The position numbers were made by a program, and so were the translations under genes. From Desulfobacterales bacterium (GTDB taxonomy: Bacteria; Desulfobacterota; Desulfobacteria; Desulfobacterales; Desulfobacteraceae), in contig JAKSBM010000028.1 of the NCBI GenBank assembly GCA_022361135.1, positions 1 through 13,921 of the forward strand: 13,921 nt of DNA. Reading direction: 5' to 3'. The notes under the pieces are model-generated. The model was not told the DNA's origin and did not search any database. It saw only the letters and a list, made by a program, of their open reading frames with translations. Shown here in pieces: positions 8,119 through 12,732 of this stretch; position 1 is the first letter of the stretch, and every line of letters begins with the position of its first letter.

Positions 8119-8217
8119 TTACCAGCCAGCACCGCCACCACAATGGGCCAGTGCAGATACGATAGAAGTAGTTAATACCAGTCCAGTTACGATTAAGTTG
8201 ATAGCGAGTTTTTTCAT
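8119..8217 (-). CDS. Small exported peptide precursor (32 codons), mature end HCGGGAGW
   Basis: Begins MKKLAINL, continues with a hydrophobic core (residues 8-20), then SALA and the final eight residues HCGGGAGW, stop TAA. Residues 1-24 are a near-ideal Sec signal peptide: two lysines, a Leu/Ile/Val core and Ala-Leu-Ala before the predicted cleavage. Cleavage after Ala24 would release a Gly-rich octapeptide with one Cys and a terminal Trp. GGAGGA stands five bases before the ATG, one of the strongest ribosome-binding sites in the window. A -24/-12 promoter lies 57-73 bp upstream of the start codon, and a good terminator follows. I do not recognise a named family. No modifying enzyme, protease or dedicated exporter is encoded nearby, so Sec export and signal peptidase I are assumed. 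Proposed role: signal sensed by the adjacent binding protein and kinase. Alternatives: a lipopeptide anchored at Cys26, a small membrane peptide or a regulatory leader. Confidence 0.82.
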   Translation of the reverse strand: MKKLAINLIVTGLVLTTSIVSALAHCGGGAGW

Positions 8218-8273
8218 GTTTCCTCCATTCGAGTTAGGGTTAATTGCTACGTTCGCTTTTCACTATCGAATAG

Positions 8274-8290
8274 AGCAAGCCACATACCAA
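8274..8290 (-). promoter_or_regulatory. Sigma-54 (-24/-12) promoter of the small peptide gene
   Basis: Minus-strand sequence TTGGTATGTGGCTTGCT. The invariant GG and GC are exactly 10 bp apart and the -12 element TTGCT is perfect; compared with TTGGCACGNNNNTTGCW only two defined positions differ. Transcription should start near 8264, giving a leader of about 46 bases before the ATG at 8217. A sigma-54 activator is encoded in the same locus. Confidence 0.78.
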
Positions 8291-8312
8291 CCCGCATATA
8301 TTTTTTAAGACA

Positions 8313-8323
8313 CTGTTTTAACT
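8313..8323. promoter_or_regulatory. Partial copy of the enhancer half-site
   Basis: CTGTTTTAACT matches the right arm of the dyad at 8416-8426 (CTGTTTTTACT) at 10 of 11 positions. With the preceding TTAAGACA it forms an imperfect dyad. It could be a weaker activator site just upstream of the peptide promoter. Confidence 0.4.
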
Positions 8324-8403
8324 AAACATTCAAACACAAGGTGAGCAATTCAGAAAAATACAAGGAAGCACAAAGAAGTATGCAAATTTTTAGGAAGGCA
8401 TGG

Positions 8404-8425
8404 GTAAAAACAGGGCTGTTTTTAC
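8404..8425. promoter_or_regulatory. Perfect inverted repeat, candidate enhancer (UAS) for the sigma-54 regulator
   Basis: Arms GTAAAAACAG and CTGTTTTTAC are separated by GG: 10 of 10 paired positions. The centre is about 150 bp upstream of the predicted start of the peptide transcript and about 315 bp upstream of that of the PAS-GAF transcript, both workable for NtrC-type enhancers, which bind such dyads through a Fis-type HTH dimer. It does not look like a terminator because no T-run follows the stem on either strand. Confidence 0.65.
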
Positions 8426-8702
8426 TCAAAAGGGAGTAAATTGTAGCCACAAAAAAGCTATAAATCTTATAATTAGACCACTTAGCCGGGGATTGCACAT
8501 AATAGTAGGCAGTTGGCACATTAAAATAGACAAATCAGAATTGACTTATCATTTCAGGCAATTAAAACATATCCACCATTTTAATCCCTATGACAAGCAC
8601 ATAAGATTATGCAAATTATTAACAAATCATAAAAATGGCGGACAAACAGAAAAACACCTTTCAAATTAAATACTTACCGCTACCCACAACAAGATTCCCC
8701 AA

Positions 8703-8719
8703 AAGGCATATTTTTTGCG
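8703..8719 (+). promoter_or_regulatory. Sigma-54 (-24/-12) promoter facing the PAS-GAF gene
   Basis: AAGGCATATTTTTTGCG has GGCA and TTGC with the invariant GG and GC exactly 10 bp apart. Transcription should begin near 8730, about 97 bp before the chosen start codon. The -24 flank is weaker than consensus and the region is A+T-rich, so a chance match is more possible than for the peptide promoter. Confidence 0.6.
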
Positions 8720-8826
8720 AGCTAATCAAATACCCTGTGCAGATTTAACTTAACTTTCATCAATGATTCTGACGAGGTGATCATCGAACAATGTTAAAGG
8801 TAAAAACAATGAACAGAGGAGTCCAA

Positions 8827-9840
8827 ATGGACATCGACCTCAATGCCCTCATCACAGAACAAGAGCCCGATGAAAAGAATGCCATCACCAATGGCAGCCC
8901 AAGCACAAAAAGGGATTATTTTGATTGCCTCAGGAAAACCCCATCCAGAACACATGACATGCTGGACCTGGGCCATATAATTCTTGACCATGACCAGGTA
9001 ATTTTATCGGCGAATACAACCATCTGCGAAATGCTGGGGTACCCAAAGGAACAGATAGAGGGGTCACGATTTGCAGATCTGATATACAAAAAATTTCCCC
9101 TGGATTTAAAAAATCTCAGGGGAAAACCATTTGATATACGATTTCGTAACCGTCACAGCTTTTTCTGGGCAAAAATCCTTACCCAGGATTACTTTAACCC
9201 CAATAATGGGGAATTGGAAACCCGGGTGACGTTCAGGGATATTACGGCCCAAAAATTGGCAGAGAAAGAATTGGGATGGCAGTTAAAGGTTTCCACGGAG
9301 ATGGAAAGCATCCTCGAATTGATGGGGCGCAACACATTGGACATGAAATGGATTTCCCGGAGGATTCTGACTGCGGCCATCAACCTTACCCAAAGCAAAA
9401 ACGGATTCATTGCCAAAATACATGAAACCGATGCCCATGGACTGGCCATGGTCATGGGCGAAGTCTATCCCCAAGTGGGATGGGCCGGACAGAAAACACT
9501 CTTCCTGCACCAGGATAAAAATAACTTTTTTATGGGCCTTTTGGGGCAGTCCCTCAACACGCTAAGACCCTTCTTCACAACCCCCCCATCCGGGCACCCG
9601 CCCTTGGAGGGGCTGCCCCAAGACCATATCCCCATCCATGGGTTTCTCTCCGTCCCCATGCTCATGGAAAAAAATCCCACCGGCCTCATCGTCCTCGCCA
9701 ATCCCAAAAATGCCTATTCACAGGAACATGTCAAAGTCGTCCAGCGCCTGTCTGAACTCTACATCATCGCCGAACGCCGCCACCTGGCCGAATCCGAAGT
9801 CATTCGACTCAATCGCCTTAAAAACGGTCTGGCCTCATGA
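8827..9840 (+). CDS. PAS-GAF sensory protein without a recognisable output domain
   Basis: 337 residues from the chosen ATG, which has AGAGGAG five bases upstream; in-frame ATGs at 8791 and 8809 are possible but less well served. After a polar lead, residues about 43-142 are a PAS domain (LGHIILDHDQVILSANTTICEMLGY, ending TRVTFRDITAQK). Residues about 160-318 look like a GAF domain of the kind found in bacterial hybrid kinases (LTQSKNGFIAKI; later GFLSVPMLMEKNPTGLIVLANP). The chain ends soon after in a charged helix, where related proteins usually continue into a kinase, GGDEF or other effector. No HisKA, HATPase, GGDEF, HTH or transmembrane segment is seen. A -24/-12 element upstream suggests control by the local sigma-54 regulator. 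Possible roles: modulator of the kinase, scaffold, or a truncated remnant. Domain calls are good for PAS, fair for GAF; function unknown. Confidence 0.85.
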   Translation: MDIDLNALITEQEPDEKNAITNGSPSTKRDYFDCLRKTPSRTHDMLDLGHIILDHDQVILSANTTICEMLGYPKEQIEGSRFADLIYKKFPLDLKNLRGKPFDIRFRNRHSFFWAKILTQDYFNPNNGELETRVTFRDITAQKLAEKELGWQLKVSTEMESILELMGRNTLDMKWISRRILTAAINLTQSKNGFIAKIHETDAHGLAMVMGEVYPQVGWAGQKTLFLHQDKNNFFMGLLGQSLNTLRPFFTTPPSGHPPLEGLPQDHIPIHGFLSVPMLMEKNPTGLIVLANPKNAYSQEHVKVVQRLSELYIIAERRHLAESEVIRLNRLKNGLAS

Positions 9841-9842
9841 AA

Positions 9843-9870
9843 AACGCCCGGTCCACAAGGACCGGGCGTT
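9843..9870. terminator. Perfect 12-bp hairpin just after the PAS-GAF gene
   Basis: AACGCCCGGTCC and GGACCGGGCGTT enclose the tetraloop ACAA, starting two bases after the TGA. There is no following T-run on the plus strand, so alone it would be a pausing or 3'-end-protecting hairpin. It is part of a tandem pair with the terminator at 9881-9911. Confidence 0.65.
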
Positions 9871-9880
9871 AGGGGATCAC

Positions 9881-9911
9881 AAAGCAACGGGAAATCCACT
9901 CCCGTTGCTTT
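9881..9911 (+). terminator. Rho-independent terminator, shared between convergent genes
   Basis: AAAGCAACGGGA and TCCCGTTGCTTT pair over 12 bp around a 7-base loop, followed by a T-rich run (TTTTTCTATTTTTT). It ends the PAS-GAF transcript. It also lies 10 bp after the stop codon of the DUF3786 gene on the opposite strand and may weakly stop that transcript. Confidence 0.9.
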
Positions 9912-9920
9912 TTCTATTTT

Positions 9921-10565
9921 TTATCCAAGCGTCTTCCCGGCATTGACCAACAACCGGGCCAGGCGATAGCCCAGCATGGCAATGCACTCTGCATCCAGGA
10001 ACTCCTCAACCCGCTCCTCAAACAGGATGGAACAATCCGCGGGAAATTCTTCATCCACGCCATTGAAAAGGAGGACAACGGGAATTGTCGGCAGGGCCTG
10101 GATCTGCAGGGCCACATCATATTGGACAGCCAATTCCGGAGGACGTCCCCCCAGGCCTTCGGCAGCCGCCTGCAACCCGGCCACATCCGTCCCAAAACGA
10201 CGAATCAAGACCTGGTCCACATTATCCCGGAAGTAGACGGTCAAGGGTCCACCGTCCTTGAGATCCTTGAATGAAACCCAGCGGGTTTTATCCGACGGGG
10301 CCTCCGGGCACATGATCACATGGCGGAAAAGGATGATACCCGTGTCATAGACCGGCGGTTCACCGTTCTCTGCCACGATTCCCTGGGCGGATATGCCCAG
10401 GGGGGTGCCGAAAAAGGGCAGGATGCCATCCACATCATCGGGGAATCCCGATGGGATATCCCGGCTGCCGCCCAGGGCAACAATGCGCTCCCCAACGGGG
10501 AGTTGGGCCAATTTTTCTTTATAAATGGTGTAATTCTCTTCAAAAACAGGGGCTGAACTCTCCAC
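9921..10565 (-). CDS. DUF3786 domain-containing protein
   Basis: 214 residues from the GTG at 10565. GGAGG stands seven bases upstream of that codon, whereas the in-frame GTG at 10571 has only one base between it and the same GGAGG. The chosen start overlaps the stop codon of the upstream rubrerythrin-like gene (TAGTG), a usual sign of translational coupling. The sequence resembles DUF3786 proteins of anaerobic bacteria and archaea: an N-terminal half with a short beta-rich core (FFGTPLGISAQGIVAENG), a central WVSFKDLKDGG, and the C-terminal signature QALPTIPVVLLFNGVDEEFPADCSILFEERVEEFLDAE. No signal peptide or membrane segment. Biochemical role not known to me. Stable pairing with a di-iron protein suggests redox or cofactor-related work in the cytoplasm, but this is only inference from context. 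Confidence 0.82.
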   Translation of the reverse strand: MESSAPVFEENYTIYKEKLAQLPVGERIVALGGSRDIPSGFPDDVDGILPFFGTPLGISAQGIVAENGEPPVYDTGIILFRHVIMCPEAPSDKTRWVSFKDLKDGGPLTVYFRDNVDQVLIRRFGTDVAGLQAAAEGLGGRPPELAVQYDVALQIQALPTIPVVLLFNGVDEEFPADCSILFEERVEEFLDAECIAMLGYRLARLLVNAGKTLG

Positions 10566-11023
10566 TACCACACCTCCGGATATGCCACGTCAACAAATTT
10601 TTCCTCCATGGAGAACTTATGTCCCCGCTCCATGGCGGCGAGATCCAAAAATACCTGCTCCAACGCCGGATCCGTGCAATTGTTAGCCAGATCCATATAT
10701 TTCATCATGGCGATTTCTTCATTTTTCATGGCCAGACCAATGGCGGACTTCAAATCCATGTCCGCATTGACCTCGGGCATATCAAAGCCCTGGGCCACGT
10801 TGAAATCCTTTTCAAAGTCAAAATACCGGGAATCGATCTGCCCCTTTTTGAGAATCTGGGTCAGCATCCGCTCGTGGCGGGCCTCTTCCTGGGCAAGATC
10901 CTGGAATAATTCCGACAAATGGGCATCCTTGATCAGGCAGGATACCTGCTCATAAAATTCCTTGGCCTCCACCTCTGCCTGGATGGCATCGGAGATCACC
11001 TGGGTGTATTGTGCTGAATCCAT
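10565..11023 (-). CDS. Rubrerythrin-like ferritin-family di-iron protein
   Basis: 152 residues. The ATG at 11023 has AGGAGG six bases upstream; an open frame continues to 11092 but without such a site. The protein is a four-helix bundle with repeated Glu/ExxH iron-ligand motifs: EVEAKEFYE (17-25), EEARH (46-50), NEEIAMMKY (101-109) and MERGH (131-135). These are the expected ligands of a di-iron centre. It lacks the C-terminal rubredoxin CxxC domain of classical rubrerythrin, like many COG1633-type proteins. Rubrerythrins reduce hydrogen peroxide in anaerobes; whether this one does is not shown. It sits 95 bp downstream of the aldo/keto reductase gene, with a hairpin in the gap, and overlaps the DUF3786 gene. 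Confidence 0.88.
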   Translation of the reverse strand: MDSAQYTQVISDAIQAEVEAKEFYEQVSCLIKDAHLSELFQDLAQEEARHERMLTQILKKGQIDSRYFDFEKDFNVAQGFDMPEVNADMDLKSAIGLAMKNEEIAMMKYMDLANNCTDPALEQVFLDLAAMERGHKFSMEEKFVDVAYPEVW

Positions 11024-11062
11024 ATCTTTCCTCCTATCATGGGGTTGGCATTGAATCCAAGC

Positions 11063-11095
11063 GGTTCCAGGGGAGAATAGCCCATCCCCCAAACC
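11063..11095. repeat. Imperfect hairpin between the aldo/keto reductase and rubrerythrin-like genes
   Basis: GGTT (11063-11066) and GGGGA (11070-11074) can pair with TCCCC (11085-11089) and AACC (11092-11095), with a small internal loop. No T-run follows. It may modulate read-through or mRNA decay within the operon. Confidence 0.35.
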
Positions 11096-11118
11096 ACCGC
11101 AAGGTGAATTGACAATGA

Positions 11119-11988
11119 TCAGGGGATGCGAAAAACACTCCCCCGGTAAAAGGCAAACTCCCGGGCCACCGGCTCAAAGGCAGCCGCCAGGGCATCCATA
11201 TCTGCCTGGGACATGGGCGTTTCTTGACTCCCCACCCGGACCAGGGTCTCCACCTCCTCCGGGCTCCGGCAGCCCACAATGACGATATCCACATCCTGGG
11301 CCAGGGCAAACCCGATGAGATGGTCCGGGGTGATCCCGGCTTCGGGACGGATATAATGCTTCCCCCCCAGCACCTTCATTCCGACCACGGCAATGCCCTT
11401 ATCCCGGGCCGCTGCCAGGGTACAGGTAAGGAATCCACCCAGGACCTTTTCCACGGGATTCACCGGCATGAGCACCGCATCCACGGGCCATTCCTCAACC
11501 GCCCGGGTCAAGACCTCGGGATCATGGTGACCGGTGACGCCGATGTACCGGACCAGGCCCAAATCCCGGGCCTCTAAAAAAGCTTCCAGTGCCCCCCCTT
11601 TTCCGGCAATCCGGTGCAAATCATCCGGGGTGCGCACATCGTGGATCTGCCACAGGTCCAGATAATCCGTGTTCAGCCGGACCAGGCTCTGCCGGAGCTC
11701 GGCCAGGGCCCCCTCCCGGGTTCGATCCGCACTTTTTGAGGTGTGGAAAATCCCCTCCCGGGCCAGGGGTGCATCCGCCCAGAATTGACCATAGTAGACC
11801 TCACTGTCCTGGTAGACCCGGGCAGAATCAAAATACCCAATGCCCAGATCCACGGCGGTTTGGATTACGGCACGGGCCGGGGCGTTCATTCCCTGGGTAC
11901 GCAACACGCCTTCGCCCCCCAGGCCCACCCGGGTAATCTGTTTTTCGCAACCGGAAAAGGGTGAGGGTGAAATGGGTTGAAGAACCAT
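11119..11988 (-). CDS. Aldo/keto reductase family protein
   Basis: 289 residues, cytoplasmic NADPH-linked TIM-barrel reductase family. The catalytic tetrad is visible: D54 (GYFDSARVY), Y59, K85 (HTSKS) and H116 (LWQIHDV). The N-terminal VGLGGEGVLR and the C-terminal IGFALAQDVDIVIVGCRSPEEVETLV cofactor-binding region are also typical. Length is close to the family norm. AGGAGG lies seven bases before the ATG. It is 36 bp downstream of the ElaA-like gene on the same strand and probably shares its transcript. Carbonyl substrate unknown. Some family members have lost reductase function and serve other roles, but the intact tetrad argues for an active enzyme. Confidence 0.92.
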   Translation of the reverse strand: MVLQPISPSPFSGCEKQITRVGLGGEGVLRTQGMNAPARAVIQTAVDLGIGYFDSARVYQDSEVYYGQFWADAPLAREGIFHTSKSADRTREGALAELRQSLVRLNTDYLDLWQIHDVRTPDDLHRIAGKGGALEAFLEARDLGLVRYIGVTGHHDPEVLTRAVEEWPVDAVLMPVNPVEKVLGGFLTCTLAAARDKGIAVVGMKVLGGKHYIRPEAGITPDHLIGFALAQDVDIVIVGCRSPEEVETLVRVGSQETPMSQADMDALAAAFEPVAREFAFYRGSVFRIP

Positions 11989-12024
11989 GATATCCCCTCC
12001 TGAAGAATTGGAAGATAACCCAGA

Positions 12025-12507
12025 CTATCCCCGATCCAGGGTCATGTCAATGTGGGGAATTCCATCCTCCAGATAAACCGGAGAAACCGCCCGGAATCCA
12101 TGGGATTCATAAAAGGATTTCAAATATTCCTGGGCACCGATGGTCACGGGAAATCCGGGCCAGCGCTCCCCAATGGCATCAAGCCCCCGGTTCACCAACT
12201 CATGGCTCAGGCCCCGGCCCCTGTGGCCCTTTGCCACCACCACCCGCCCCAGGCTGGTCGCTCCGGGGTAACTCAACCCCGGCCCCAGGCCCCTCAGGTA
12301 TGCCACGGGAATGTCGTCGGTATCACAGGCCCAGAGGTGGAAGGTTTCGGGATCCAGATCCTTTCCGTCCACCTCGGCATAGGGGCAATTCTGCTCCACC
12401 ACAAACACATCCACCCGGAGCCGGAGAATTCCGTAAAGCGTCCGTGTATCCAATCCGTCAAACCCGGTCAATTGCCATTGAATCGCCACCGCCACCATCC
12501 TTATCAT
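12025..12507 (-). CDS. elaA: GNAT N-acetyltransferase, ElaA-like
   Basis: 160 residues. The layout follows ElaA proteins: WQLTGFDGLDTRTLYGILRLRVDVFVVEQNCPY near the N-terminus, E-DGKDLDPETFHLW, acetyl-CoA-binding region GRVVVAKGHRGRGLSHELVNRGL (R/Q-x-x-G-x-G/A form as GHRGRGL), then AQEYLKSFYESHGFRAVSPVYLEDGIPHIDM at the C-terminus. These are GNAT acetyltransferases that transfer an acetyl group from acetyl-CoA; the physiological acceptor of ElaA is not established. Start is uncertain: ATG at 12507, ATG at 12498 or nearby GTG codons could be used and none has a strong ribosome-binding site. First gene of a probable minus-strand operon with the aldo/keto reductase and the two genes beyond; it diverges from the molybdenum-hydroxylase genes. 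Confidence 0.88.
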   Translation of the reverse strand: MIRMVAVAIQWQLTGFDGLDTRTLYGILRLRVDVFVVEQNCPYAEVDGKDLDPETFHLWACDTDDIPVAYLRGLGPGLSYPGATSLGRVVVAKGHRGRGLSHELVNRGLDAIGERWPGFPVTIGAQEYLKSFYESHGFRAVSPVYLEDGIPHIDMTLDRG

Positions 12508-12569
12508 CGGGGATTAAAATTCCATCCTTACCCCATAATCATCCCCCGGGCAACATGGTCACTTTCATA

Positions 12570-12590
12570 GATCGTTCATTATGATGAACA
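12570..12590. promoter_or_regulatory. Operator-like element, copy 1 of a 21-bp direct repeat
   Basis: GATCGTTCATTATGATGAAC holds the dyad GTTCAT-TATG-ATGAAC (12574-12589). A related copy lies 98 bp away at 12668-12688. Both are in the divergent promoter region between the acetyltransferase and molybdenum-hydroxylase genes. Confidence 0.45.
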
Positions 12591-12630
12591 CAAATTCAAA
12601 CTCCAAAAACAAACAAAAGCATAATACATA

Positions 12631-12648
12631 AAAAATCATTTGATTTTT
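12631..12648. repeat. A+T-rich inverted repeat in the divergent promoter region
   Basis: AAAAATCA and TGATTTTT arms are separated by TT. It lies between the two GATCGTTCA copies, about 85-102 bp upstream of the FAD-subunit start codon. It could be a regulator site or a bendable promoter element; not a plausible terminator because no gene ends nearby. Confidence 0.4.
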
Positions 12649-12667
12649 ATCATTTACCATTGACCAG

Positions 12668-12688
12668 GATCGTTCACCATGATAGCGA
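12668..12688. promoter_or_regulatory. Operator-like element, copy 2 of a 21-bp direct repeat
   Basis: GATCGTTCACCATGATAGCG repeats the copy at 12570-12590 with a few changes, so the dyad is less perfect here. It ends 45 bp before the FAD-subunit start codon, where a regulator would overlap or flank the core promoter. Confidence 0.4.
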
Positions 12689-12732
12689 ATTAGACCAAAG
12701 CACGATCCCTTCAACCCAAAAGGAGAGATGAT

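Larger units (their letters stand above)
8218..8826. promoter_or_regulatory. A+T-rich divergent regulatory region between the peptide gene and the PAS-GAF gene
   Basis: About 600 bp without a convincing gene. It holds the minus-strand sigma-54 promoter (8274-8290), a partial enhancer half-site (8313-8323), the perfect dyad (8404-8425), three GCACATWA direct repeats (8495-8502, 8516-8523, 8597-8604) and the plus-strand sigma-54 promoter (8703-8719). Two small open frames here, 8400-8669 plus and 8322-8519 minus, lack good ribosome-binding sites and domain features. Confidence 0.75.

Noticed and set aside
8119..8217. Small peptide as a lipoprotein with Cys26 in a lipobox
   Set aside because: His at the -1 position does not fit a lipobox, whereas Ala-Leu-Ala before His25 is a normal signal peptidase I site. 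Kept only as a minor alternative.
8404..8425. Dyad as a transcription terminator
   Set aside because: The stem is A+T-rich with a 2-base loop, no gene ends beside it and no U-tract follows.
8322..8519. 65-codon minus-strand frame upstream of the peptide gene, with a hydrophobic stretch
   Set aside because: Starts at GTG with no ribosome-binding site, overlaps the dyad and no promoter is evident. The hydrophobic residues follow from T-rich codons.
8508..8530. TTGGCAC near 8513 as a third sigma-54 promoter
   Set aside because: The -24 half is perfect, but there is no GC at the required 10-bp spacing (TA is there instead).
8400..8669. 89-codon plus-strand open frame in the divergent regulatory region
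   Set aside because: GGAAGG lies only one base from its ATG, it has no domain, signal peptide or sensible composition, and it begins inside the region carrying the dyad. It is more likely a chance frame in A+T-rich DNA.
8119..9840. Ribosomally made, enzyme-modified peptide cluster (radical SAM, cyclodehydratase, lanthipeptide)
   Set aside because: No modifying enzyme, peptidase or export ATPase is encoded anywhere in the window.
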